Part shown: positions 1-5,938 of the stretch, one piece after another
Layout of the letters: the number at the start of each line of letters is the position of its first letter
Numbering within the stretch: the stretch's first letter is position 1
Origin: Baffinella frigidus
Taxonomy: Eukaryota > Cryptophyceae > Cryptomonadales > Baffinellaceae
Assembly: GCA_026770585.1 (NCBI GenBank)
Contig: MU647049.1
Location: 168,928 to 181,355, forward strand
Direction of reading: 5' to 3'
Length of the DNA: 12,428 bases
Made by a program: the position numbers and the translations under genes
Notes under the pieces: generated by a model
The model's input: the letters and a program-made list of their open reading frames with translations, nothing else
What the model was told of the DNA's origin: nothing
Databases searched by the model: none

Positions 1-50
1 CCGTGCTACTCCCTCGGCCTCCCGTGCGGCTACTGGACCGCGCTTTTCTG
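1..50 (+). CDS. Possible 3' end of an exon, truncated by window edge
   Basis: Frame 1 is open from the first base and reads PCYSLGLPCGYWTALFW. It ends exactly at a good donor (CTG|GTAAGC, GT at 51-52) that is followed by a long pyrimidine-rich stretch. Read through, the frame meets TAA at 52-54, so the block is only sensible if spliced. Two more donor-like sites follow (GAG|GTGAGT near 110 and ATG|GTAAGA near 143), which weakens the choice. The peptide is hydrophobic and aromatic, as in a membrane segment, but is too short to place in a family. A chance open frame beside a chance GTAAGC remains quite possible. Confidence 0.25.
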
Positions 51-656
51 GTAAGCTCTTTTCTCTTCTTTTCTTCCTCTTCTTTTTTATTACTCTCACG
101 CCTGGAGGTGAGTGATCCAAAAGTCCACGAGCCTTAAGACGATGGTAAGAGTCGCCCCCTCTTGCGTGCGGTGCTGCGCATCTCGGACCATGCCTGAAGC
201 AGACACCGGCATTGGAAATCCAGAAGTTCAGAAGCTCAGATTTTCTTGGGGTTCTGACAGAAACCTCCGAGTTTAGTGACAGAGTTCATGGCATAAAATC
301 ATAAGAGGCATCAAGACACCCAGATTTCATGTCCTCAAATGTTTCAGCGTACACTCTCAGATGTTGTAGCAGAAACCTCCCGAGTTTCGTGAACATGTTG
401 TTATGAACCGGTGGGCTTTTCACTTTTGGTGTGTTTCAATATAAATCTGTGAGGGGACAAACCCGGAGAATCAACTTCATGCAAATTCTCACTTGTGTAG
501 TCCACCGAGTGGGGTAATTCTCACTCGGTAATTTCTCACTAGTGCACAAGATACCCGCTCGTATACCCACTCGTGGCAGATACCCACGCCAAGAGGGCAG
601 ACAACCCCGTGTTTCTCATGGGTTCTCACCTCTTGTTTCTCATGATGCACCCCTCA
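51..656. other. Non-coding stretch, no gene seen
   Basis: There is a pyrimidine-rich run at 56-95, then moderately AT-rich unique sequence with stops in all frames. An imperfect direct repeat (CAGAAACCTCCGAGTTTAG-like) occurs at 258-279 and 370-392. Short reiterations of TCTCACT and CACTCGGT lie at about 488-545, followed by TACCCRCTCGT-like repeats at 552-590. No RNA gene or regulatory motif is recognisable. Confidence 0.5.
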
Positions 657-1252
657 AAACAGGCTTCTGATCCTCGGCACTCTCGGAGCATTGTCGTACG
701 TCTTCAGGCACCCCCCCCTCTCCTATCACCCGAGCTTCTCACCTGGGGAGGTTGTGTGTGACCAGGGTCAAGCGAGAGGGAGGGAGAGGGAGGGAGAGGG
801 AGAGGGAGAGATGGCGAGAGAGAGAGAGAGGGAGAGGGAGAGACGGGGAGAGAGAGGGAGAGGGAGAGGGAGAGGGAGAGAGAGTGTGCGAGAGAAACAG
901 GCTGCTGATCCTCGGCACTCTCGGAGCATTGTCTTACGTCTTCAGGCACCCCCCCCCCCCTCCCTCCTCACCCGAGGAGCCTTTGTGTGACCAGGACCGA
1001 GGGAGAGAGATTGGGAGAGCGAGAGAGCGAGAGAGAGAGGGAGAGCAAGAGAGAGAGCGAGGGAGAGAGAGCGCGAGAGAAAGAGAGCGCGCGAGAGAGA
1101 GAGAGCGAGAGAGAGAGAGAGAGAGCAAGAGAGAGAGAGCGCGAGAGAGAGAGCGAGAGATAGAACGAGAGATATATATTGCGAGAGAGAAGGAGAGGAA
1201 GAGGCAGAGAGCGAACGAGAGCGAGAACGAGATTGAGACTGAGAGAGGAAAT

Positions 1253-1284
<32 letters not shown>
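657..1284. repeat. 238-bp unit in tandem duplication, each copy ending in a GA tract
   Basis: Copy 1 begins at 657 and copy 2 at 895. Both start with AAACAGGCT(T/G)CTGATCC, continue through GGCACTCTCGGAGCATTG and a C run, and contain GTGTGACCAGG before entering a purine tract. The purine tracts are 771-894 and about 999-1284, the second longer. They consist of GA, GGGA and GCGA steps, almost purely purine on the plus strand. Long Arg/Glu- or Ser/Leu-rich open frames on either strand here are translations of the tract and not genes. Polypurine-polypyrimidine mirror sequence of this kind can form triplex DNA (known property of such tracts; not shown here). Confidence 0.85.
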
Positions 1285-1349
1285 TTCACCGAAACCCCTC
1301 TCTCGCCAAAACCCTCCATTGCACTACCGTCACGCGCCGGAATGCACAT

Positions 1350-1423
1350 AAACCCTGCACCCTCAACCCTAAACGCTAAACGCTAAACCCCAACTCCCAA
1401 ACCCTAAACCCTTAACCCTAAAC
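1350..1423. repeat. Degenerate CCCTAAA telomere-type array, C-rich strand
   Basis: Runs of CCCTAAA with variants such as CGCTAAA, CCCTCAA, CCCCAACT and CCCTTAA. Orientation: the C-rich strand reads 5' to 3' left to right, so the G-rich strand points toward the left edge. Degeneracy and flanking unique DNA indicate an interstitial array rather than a live chromosome end. Confidence 0.8.
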
Positions 1424-1490
1424 AGAGAGAAACTGGTTGAGGTGGGCGGCCCACTGGTCATGTCAGCGGGCGCCGCCCTTCAGATCGGTA

Positions 1491-1790
1491 CCCCTAGACC
1501 CTAACCATGACCCCAACGCCTAACCACGAAACCCGAGATCCGAGACCCGAGACCCGAGACCCGAGACCCGAAAACCGAAAACCGAAACCTGAAACCCGAA
1601 ATCCTAAACCTGATGCCCGAAATCCGAAACCCTGAACCCTGAACCCTAACCCTAATCCCTCAACCCTAAACCCGACACCCGAAGCTCTAACCGCGAAACC
1701 CGAAACCCGAAACCCTAACCCCTAACCCCTAAACCCCAACCCCTGAACCCCAAAACCTAAACCCTAAAACCTCTACCCCTAAGCCAACCC
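1491..1790. repeat. Second CCCTAAA-derived array with CCCGAGA/CCCGAAA variants
   Basis: About 300 bp of heptamer-like repeats separated from the first array by about 65 bp of unique DNA. Local homogenisation is visible: GACCCGA steps at 1530-1570, CCGAAA steps around 1570-1620, then CCCTAAC/CCCTAAA near 1635-1775. Its right edge (AACCCCGCAGCAG, ending at 1798) abuts the exon-like block at 1799 and could supply the pyrimidine tract of a splice acceptor. Confidence 0.8.
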
Positions 1791-1798
1791 CGCAGCAG

Positions 1799-1868
1799 AC
1801 AAGTGGCGGGTGTTCTCAGGGGGCCGAAACGGAGAAGAAGAGATGGAGTCTCTAACCCCCAAAGTTAA
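1799..1868 (+). pseudogene. Exon fragment, copy 1 (DKWRVFSG block)
   Basis: Read from the G at 1798, the block encodes DKWRVFSGGRNGEEEMES and then runs for a few more codons into the family A element, where it stops. A second copy at 2916-3015 encodes DKWRVFSGRRNGVEEMES. Over these 18 codons the two copies differ by five third-position silent changes (GTG/GTA, TCA/TCG, CGA/CGG, GGA/GGC, TCT/TCC) and two replacement codons. That pattern is expected of sequence selected as protein. The likely start is an acceptor CAG|AC at 1798/1799. The 3' half of the exon present in copy 2 is missing, so this looks like a decayed duplicate. I do not recognise the protein family. Confidence 0.5.
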
Positions 1869-2031
1869 CAGGGTAACGTCCTGAAAACCGGGTAGTTAGG
1901 CCTACGGTATCGCCTACGGTAGGCCGTAGGGCCCCTAGGACCTCATGTTCACAGGACCCCCCCCAGGCCCCTATGGCCTACCGTAGGCAATACCGTAGGC
2001 CGAACTACCCGGTTTTCAGGACGTTGTCCTA
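1869..2031. mobile_element. Family A palindromic element (MITE-like), copy 1
   Basis: The left arm begins GGGTAACGTCCTGAAAACCG at 1871. The right arm ends in its reverse complement with few changes (CCGGTTTTCAGGACGTTGTCC, ending 2029). A TA dinucleotide follows at 2030-2031, and the matching left flank is CA (1869-1870), probably a mutated TA. The arms continue inward as GGCCTACGGTA and GCCTACGGTAGGCC, so most of the element folds on itself. There is no coding capacity. A second copy lies at 5543-5709. Size and TA flanks suit a non-autonomous Tc1/mariner-type (Stowaway-like) element; that assignment is inference. Confidence 0.8.
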
Positions 2032-2104
2032 TGAAAGTCAGCAATGGGAGCCCTTCCTGAGAGAGACACTCCAAGAGAGTCAGTCCAAACGATGCGGATA
2101 CCCT

Positions 2105-2237
2105 TAAGCCGGTTTCTGCCGCGATCCTCTGTACAGGGGGGCTTGATGTGATCCGGAAGGAAGCATGGTCTTTCTACAGAACAAGTTCCGGTGTCTGCCT
2201 ATGTTGGCAGCTCGAAGAACCTAACGGACCTAAAGGG
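2105..2237 (+). repeat. Dispersed repeat E, copy 1
   Basis: About 130 bp shared with 3271-3403. It includes TTTCTGCCGCGATCCTC, GGAAGCATGG, TTTCTRCAG and AAGTTCCGGTGTC, and ends at ACGGACCTAAAG. The translation AWSFYRTSSGVCLCWQLEEP has relatives in the minus-strand copies at 4441-4513 (AWPFCRTSSGVRL) and 5291-5376 (FCRTSFGVRLCRDLEEP). The frame is not carried by a consistent longer ORF, so the block may be a relic coding domain or a non-coding repeat that happens to be open. A degenerate piece recurs at about 2388-2425 (GTCTGCCTAGGTAGGCAGCT). Confidence 0.7.
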
Positions 2238-2737
2238 CTCTCGCCTTGTGGGGTATCCGTGATTGAAGCTCTTAAACTTCAAACATGGGATACCATGAGC
2301 CTCATAAAGGCTGACTTGTGGTTCGGTGCGTGGGCGAGCGCGCGCCCACTTGGGCAGCCTCAAACACCCCAAGAGAACCAACCCTAGGTTGTCTGCCTAG
2401 GTAGGCAGCTTGAAGAACCAGGCACGACCTAACAGAGACAATCCTAACGCAGCCATGGGTTCCACAGTAGTAGGAGTCCTGCTTCCGATTCCTACTACCC
2501 CCTATCTGGGGATACTACCCCGTGTAGGATGACCAGAGTGACTTTACACAGTCACGTCCACTTGCGGGCAGACCCTAGAGGCGCGCGAGAGAGATTGATA
2601 ATTTATTGCCAAACAACCAGCGTCAGCGCCGCACATGCTGCGCATTGTGCCACTTACTGTACCCCGTGTCGGCCGCTCATACGAGCATTTTCCGGATGGA
2701 TTCTAACTCCATCTCCTACCTAAAGGGTCGCGCGATG
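2238..2737. other. No gene seen; short hairpins
   Basis: Only short open frames without supporting codon bias occur here. A 9-bp perfect stem (GTAGTAGGA / TCCTACTAC) spans 2467-2498, and a GTGGGC/GCCCAC stem lies near 2329-2348. No recognisable RNA gene or promoter. Confidence 0.45.
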
Positions 2738-2861
2738 TACAGGGGTACCTCGCTCATAAGAAACTGCCCCCCCCCCTAGGGACTATCGTAGGGCCCGAGG
2801 CATAGACCTGCTGTAGGGTCCTAGGGGTGCGCGTTTTCTTTTTGAGCCAGGTACCCCTGTA
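2738..2861. mobile_element. Family B palindromic element, copy 1 (TA-flanked MITE)
   Basis: Begins TACAGGGGTACCTCGCTC and ends with the inverted counterpart CCAGGTACCCCTGTA. The interior contains CCTAGG...GTAGGGCCC...CTGTAGGGTCCTAGG, itself palindromic. The terminal TA pairs fit a TA target duplication around a TIR that starts CAGGGGTACC. Length 124 bp, no ORF of its own. It is one of six copies in the window. Confidence 0.85.
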
Positions 2862-2915
2862 CAGACGGCGCCGACGAAAAAACTCCCAGCACCTAACCCC
2901 CACACCCGAAACCAG

Positions 2916-3015
2916 ACAAGTGGCGGGTATTCTCGGGGCGCCGGAACGGCGTCGAAGAGATGGAGTCCCGCCTTGCGCAAGGCACCGAAGGCGCCGACGA
3001 GAACTACGCGCGCAT
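2916..3015 (+). CDS. Candidate internal exon (DKWRVFSG block), copy 2, with consensus donor
   Basis: A 100-bp block from acceptor CCAG|AC (2915/2916) to donor CGCAT|GTAAGT (GT at 3016). With the preceding G it encodes DKWRVFSGRRNGVEEMES, followed by RLAQGTEGADENYAR, ending two bases into the next codon. Codons are GC-rich at the third position (GTC GAA GAG ATG GAG TCC CGC), unlike the surrounding repeats. The donor is a perfect GTAAGT. A homologous fragment lies at 1799-1868. In both copies the DNA just upstream is CCCTAAA/CCCCCACACC-like and pyrimidine-rich. An ATG in good context (GAGATGG) at 2960 also allows it to be a first exon. The exon stands between B elements at 2738-2861 and 3130-3245, so the gene may already be broken. 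Function unknown. Confidence 0.5.
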
Positions 3016-3023
3016 GTAAGTAA

Positions 3024-3122
3024 CTGCTCGAGCCCTTTCCTTCGTCGGGCGGTTCAACTTCGACCCGTTTGTTGGAGGAAATGGTCGAGCTCCATGCTGG
3101 ATTTGATCCACTTTGGATGTAA
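3024..3122 (+). pseudogene. Coding-like block ending ...LLEEMVELHAGFDPLWM-stop
   Basis: Frame open from 3024 to TAA at 3120-3122. The last part (GGT TCA ACT TCG ACC CGT TTG TTG GAG GAA ATG GTC GAG CTC) reads GSTSTRLLEEMVEL and then HAGFDPLWM, a plausible amphipathic helix and C-terminus. It lies just downstream of the exon at 2916-3015 but in another phase. None of the AG dinucleotides I could find joins the two frames. An acceptor at 3077 would give a different frame (KWSSSMLDLIHFGCNCA) that runs into the B element at 3130. Which frame is right, or whether either is expressed, is unresolved. Confidence 0.3.
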
Positions 3123-3129
3123 TTGCGCC

Positions 3130-3245
3130 TACAGGGGTACCTCGCTCATAAGAAACCAACCCCCCCAGGACCCTACAGTAGCCCTATGGCTAAGGCCCGA
3201 CGGTGATCCTAGGGGGGTGGGCGTTTCTAGGTAGGTACCCCTGTA
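3130..3245. mobile_element. Family B palindromic element, copy 2
   Basis: TACAGGGGTACCTCGCTC at the left and GTAGGTACCCCTGTA at the right, 116 bp, flanked by TA on both sides. Its right arm is degraded (TTTCTAGGTAGG in place of TTTCTTATGAGCGAGG). Confidence 0.85.
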
Positions 3246-3270
3246 CGAGCGCCTTCATGCAGCAGCAGAT

Positions 3271-3403
3271 TTAGCCGGTTTCTGCCGCGATCCTCCTGCA
3301 CCGGGGGGGCTGATGTGATCCGAAAGGAAGCATGGCCTTTCTGCAGGGTAAGTTCCGGTGTCCGTCTATGTTGGGAGCTCGCAGAACTTAACGGACCTAA
3401 AGA
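3271..3403 (+). repeat. Dispersed repeat E, copy 2
   Basis: Aligns with 2105-2237 over its whole length with scattered changes (for example GCATGGCCTTTCTGCAGG and AAGTTCCGGTGTCCGTCTATG). It sits in the gap between B copies 2 and 3. Confidence 0.7.
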
Positions 3404-3434
3404 AGGGGGCGACGCGTCCGCGTGTGCTTGGGCC

Positions 3435-3555
3435 TACAGGGGTACCTCGCTCATAAGAAACTGCCCCCCTCATAGGACCACCGTAGGGCCCTAGGCATGG
3501 GCCTACTGTAGGGTCCTAGGGGGAGGCGGTTTCTTTTGAGCGAGGTACCCCTGTA
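3435..3555. mobile_element. Family B palindromic element, copy 3
   Basis: TACAGGGGTACCTCGCTC ... GAGCGAGGTACCCCTGTA, 121 bp with near-perfect arms. Central palindrome CCGTAGGGCCCTAGGCAT...CTACTGTAGGGTCCTAGGG. Both ends carry TA. Confidence 0.9.
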
Positions 3556-3663
3556 CGAGCGCATGTGCTGACGCAGCAGGGCCAGGGGGTGGCAGTGTGT
3601 GGGGGGGGGCGCCGCGAGCTCCCGGTTTGTGAGTGTGTCAGTATATACCCCTTAAGTGGCGAG

Positions 3664-3785
3664 TAAAGGGGTACCTCGCTCATAAGAAAGCGCCCCCCCC
3701 CCTAGGACAACCATAGGGCCCTAGGCATAGGCCTACTGTAGGGTCCTAGGAGGTGGCGGTTTCTTATGAGCGAGGTACCCCTGTA
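3664..3785. mobile_element. Family B element, copy 4, nested in C
   Basis: Left end TAAAGGGGTACCTCGCTC (one change from consensus), right end GAGCGAGGTACCCCTGTA. The site reads CGAG-TA-[element]-TA-GGCT. The uninterrupted C copy at 8574-8583 reads CGAGTAGGCT, which supports TA duplication on insertion. Confidence 0.9.
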
Positions 3786-3965
3786 GGCTTCAGTCACCCC
3801 AGCGAAAATCACTTCCGTGGCTTGCCTCTTCTAAAAAGGCCCAGCCTTTCGACCTGCCGACCTTCAGTGTTGGCCCGCGGTGTCCCTTAGCCAGTAGGCT
3901 CACACGCCCTACCGTAGGGCCCTAGCTAGGACCTGCCTAGGGCGAGTTAGGGTGAATATTCACCC

Positions 3966-4079
3966 TACAGGGGCACCTCGCAAACGCACCCCCCTAGGAC
4001 CCTACCGTAGACCCATGCCTAGGGTCCTAAGGGGGTCCTAGGGGGGTGGGCGTTTTTTTATGGGCGAGGTACCCCTGTA
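3966..4079. mobile_element. Family B element, copy 5, nested in C
   Basis: TACAGGGGCACCTCGC ... GGGCGAGGTACCCCTGTA, 114 bp. It lies between AATATTCACCC and the GGGCACTTACGGGGTA end of the C element. The equivalent DNA in the intact C copy (8630-8661) is continuous. Confidence 0.85.
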
Positions 4080-4096
4080 TGGGCACTTACGGGGTA

Positions 4097-4440
4097 GGCA
4101 CGCGGAACGCCTGGCAGGTCCGCAGGGGGTGGGTTTAGGTTGTGGTGTGCCGCAGGTTTTTGGCACTGGCTTGAGTTGTACTCTCGAACGGTGGGGTACA
4201 TGGAGTTGTGGTTTGAGTGTGTGTCGTTGCCCGGGGAACCCCCCCCCTCCCCGGGCAGCGACACGCATCCAAACCACAACTGTGGACACCAGGAAACCGC
4301 ATGTGTGTGGCCCACCACGCGTTTCAAAGAACAGTTTTAGTCAACGTGACCTCTCTTATCGACTCTGCTGAAACATAGCCCCCTTGACCGCGATTGCATG
4401 ACAGCCGTGTTGGTGGCAATGAAGATCGTTACTCCGTTTT
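4097..4440. other. No gene seen; contains a strong hairpin
   Basis: Open frames on both strands at 4038-4371 overlap one another and the B element and have no supporting codon pattern. The only clear structure is the inverted repeat at 4201-4285. Confidence 0.45.
4201..4285. repeat. Foldback, arms of about 35 bp around a short C-rich loop
   Basis: The left arm TGGAGTTGTGGTTTGAGTGT continues GTGTCGTTGCCCGGGG. It pairs with CCCCGGGCAGCGACACGC and then ATCCAAACCACAACTGTGGA. The loop is about AACCCCCCCCT. Several G-T pairs and mismatches are present. No obvious target duplication was found, so whether this was a mobile element is uncertain. Confidence 0.6.
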
Positions 4441-4513
4441 CGGTCTGTCCTTGAGGTCCTTGAGGTTCTTCGCTTAGACGGACACCGGAACTGGTTCTGC
4501 AGAAAGGCCATGC
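4441..4513 (-). repeat. Dispersed repeat E, copy 3 (minus strand)
   Basis: The reverse complement contains GCATGGCCTTTCTGCAGAAC, AGTTCCGGTGTCCGTCTA and GAAGAACC, as in copies 1 and 2. It translates as AWPFCRTSSGVRLSEEPQGP in an open minus frame that continues to 4337 and, on the other side, into the arm of the 518-bp element. Confidence 0.65.
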
Positions 4514-4559
4514 ATCCTTGAGAGCTTTCGTGCACGGTCTTTGGTGATTTCGTGCTTTG

Positions 4560-5087
4560 TATTGTGTCAAAGCACTTTGGTGCTTTACTCTCTTTGGGGA
4601 ACGTCGACCCCTTAGGGGCTCCAACCCCGCAGATTGCTTGTGCAATTTAGTGTGGTCTGCCCGGAATTCTTAAGTTGACGGAATTCTTAAGTCCGAATCC
4701 ACAGGAGAAGGCATCACGCATCAGCGCACAACCCAACGAAGTGTACCCGGGAGCGCGGTGGGGATGAGCGAAGTAACAAGCCAGGGGCTGATGTTTCGGC
4801 TTTGTACTCAACATAAGAGGAGCTGGCGTGCCGGTCCTCCCTTGGACTGAAGGTTGGGGATTCCCGTGTCGGACCCCCCACTTTTCCCTTGAGCCGGAAC
4901 CGAAACGGTTCCTGCTCCTAAAAATACTCTCCGAATTCGGCAGTTTGGATTCGGACTTAAGAATTCCGTCAACTTAAGAATTCCGGGCAGACCACACTAA
5001 ATTGCACAAGCAATCTGCGGGGTTGGAGCCCCTAAGGGGTCGACGTTCCCCAAAGAGAGTAAAGCACCAAAGTGCTTTGACATATTG
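4560..5087. mobile_element. 518-bp DNA transposon-like element with perfect 136-bp terminal inverted repeats
   Basis: The arms 4565-4700 and 4947-5082 are, base for base by eye, exact reverse complements. The element begins TGTCAAAGCACTTTGGTGC and ends with its inverse (...CTTTGACA). It is flanked by a 5-bp direct repeat TATTG (4560-4564 and 5083-5087). The 246-bp interior has no convincing ORF and contains a GGAACCG/CGGTTCC hairpin at 4896-4912. Each arm holds GGAATTCTTAAG twice. TGTNR...YNACA ends are known from Ginger/TDD DNA transposons and retroviral-type integrases. Ginger usually makes about 4-bp duplications, so the class is not settled. Identical arms imply recent activity, or less likely an assembly fold-back. 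Confidence 0.85.
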
Positions 5088-5095
5088 CACTCACA

Positions 5096-5410
5096 TCAAA
5101 GACCACGCCCAACGCATTCTTGAGGTCTGTGAGCCTCGGTCGGACAGGTGACGAGCCTCGGTGGTTGACTGATAATGAAGGTATCTTCGATCTCGCTGGG
5201 CGTCCGGGCCTTGGCCTCGCTGGAGCACGCGCCAATTTCTTGGACGGCACCTTCGAAATCGAATGTGCCAGCCGAGGAAATGGCTCCAAACCTTTTAAGT
5301 CCTGTAGGTTCTTCGAGGAGGTTCTTCGAGATCCCGACATAGGCGGACACCGAAACTGGTTCTGCAAAACAATCGTCGATGTGGTCCGCCTCGGAGGGCT
5401 GGGGGTCCAA
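5096..5410 (-). CDS. Possible small ORF, 104 aa, uncharacterised
   Basis: A minus-strand frame opens at ATG 5410 (MDPQPSEADHIDDCFAEP) and ends at TGA 5096. The C-terminal half, for example SSEAKARTPSEIEDTF, has a fairly GC-rich third codon position and an acidic, Ser-rich composition compatible with a disordered protein. Against it: the N-terminal half overlaps dispersed repeat E, whose shared peptide is in a different frame; the plus strand is equally open (5120-5431); and no motif is recognised. It could be an exon of the same minus-strand locus as the broken gene at 5469-6132, but nothing seen links them. Confidence 0.3.
   Translation of the reverse strand: MDPQPSEADHIDDCFAEPVSVSAYVGISKNLLEEPTGLKRFGAISSAGTFDFEGAVQEIGACSSEAKARTPSEIEDTFIISQPPRLVTCPTEAHRPQECVGRGL
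5291..5376 (-). repeat. Dispersed repeat E, copy 4 (minus strand, partial)
   Basis: The reverse complement holds TTTTGCAGAACCAGTTTCGG, TGTCCGCCTATGTCGGGA and TCGAAGAACC, with a small internal reiteration (CTCGAAGAACCT twice). The frame shared with the other copies reads FCRTSFGVRLCRDLEEP. Confidence 0.6.
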
Positions 5411-5542
5411 GGCATGGTTGTTTTATATTGATTGAGATTGATACAGCACGCTGCTCGCCCACACATTTCTAGCGGCGCTCCAGCTTGGTCTTCTCACGCT
5501 AGATGTCTAGCCCCAACACCGCCAGCATCTCCCGCACGTTCA

Positions 5543-5709
5543 TAGCCTAACGTCCTCAAAAACGGGTAGTGAATCCTACGATATTGCCTACGATAGGTCG
5601 TAGGGGCCTAGGGGGGGGGGTTCGATGAAACAGAAGGTCCTAGGGGCCCTACGGCATACCGTATGCAATACCGTAAGCCTAACTACCCGGTTTTCAGGAC
5701 GTTACCCTA
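5543..5709. mobile_element. Family A palindromic element, copy 2, inserted in coding sequence
   Basis: Flanked by TA at 5543-5544 and 5708-5709. The left arm GCCTAACGTCCTCAAAAACG pairs with the right arm CCGGTTTTCAGGACGTTACC. The inner arms hold CCTACGATATTGCCTACGAT and CCGTATGCAATACCGTAAGC. The centre contains CCTAGG-like and G-run sequence as in the B and C elements. The host sequence on both sides reads as one minus-strand frame when the element is removed. Confidence 0.85.
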
Positions 5710-5769
5710 TTAACGTACGTCTTGTACTCTCGCTTCTTGTCCTCGTCCGCGCCGGCTGCCTCAGTCTAA

Positions 5770-5795
5770 GTCGCGTCCTCGCGTCAGGACGCGAC
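5770..5795. repeat. Perfect 10-bp stem with 6-base loop
   Basis: GTCGCGTCCT-CGCGTC-AGGACGCGAC. It lies between coding block 2 of the broken gene and the foldback element and may mark an insertion edge. There is no U-tract to suggest termination. Confidence 0.6.
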
Positions 5796-5938
5796 CCACT
5801 AGCCCTTGGAGGTGGCTCAAATAGTGCTCTGGGGCATTTTCGATTTACCTTGGACCGGGTTCAAAGTGACCCCGATCCAAGGTAAAATCGAAAACATTCC
5901 AGGGCACTACGTGAGCCACTTGGGAGGGCTGGTGGCTT
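5793..5938. mobile_element. Foldback element, nearly full-length hairpin
   Basis: The left half (5793-5862) contains ACCCACTAGCCCT, GGTGGCTCAAATAGTGC, TTTTCGATTTACCTTGGA and CCGGGTTCA. The right half mirrors it as TGACCCCGATCCAAGG, TAAAATCGAAAACATTCC, GCACTACGTGAGCCAC and AGGGCTGGTGGC. No coding function. It separates two blocks of minus-strand coding sequence. The ends are blurred because the right arm was later duplicated (5901-5986), so no target duplication could be called. Confidence 0.7.

Larger units (their letters stand above)
3646..4096. mobile_element. Family C element, copy 1, broken by nested insertions
   Basis: The left end TACCCCTTAAGTGGCGAG at 3646 matches the left end of the intact copy at 8558-8661. 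Its middle, GTAGGCTCACACGCCCTAC...GGGCGAGTTAGGGTGAATATTC, resumes at about 3891-3965. Its right end, CACTTACGGGGTA, follows at 4084-4096. The copy is split by B copy 4 (3664-3785), by about 105 bp of unrelated DNA (3786-3890), and by B copy 5 (3966-4079). The intact C copy provides the empty-site sequence, so insertion order can be read: C first, then the B elements. Confidence 0.75.

Noticed and set aside
752-1351. Long Arg/Glu-rich plus frame and Ser/Leu-rich minus frames (for example 752-1351 and 942-1349)
   Set aside because: They are translations of the GA microsatellite; open in several frames at once and without codon bias.
2827-3234. Single 135-codon plus frame across 2827-3234
   Set aside because: It reads from inside one B element, through the exon block in the wrong frame, into the next B element; the exon frame is better supported.
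4038-4371. Overlapping 80-100-codon frames on both strands
   Set aside because: They start or end in B copy 5 and run through the hairpin at 4201-4285; no coding pattern in either direction.
4565-5082. LTR retrotransposon relic, because of TG...CA ends and a 5-bp duplication
   Set aside because: The terminal repeats are inverted and not direct, and there is no primer-binding site or polypurine tract that I can see.
5856-5878. GGGTTCAAAGTGACCCC as a possible tRNA T-arm
   Set aside because: It is the apex of the foldback hairpin; no acceptor, D or anticodon arms fit around it.
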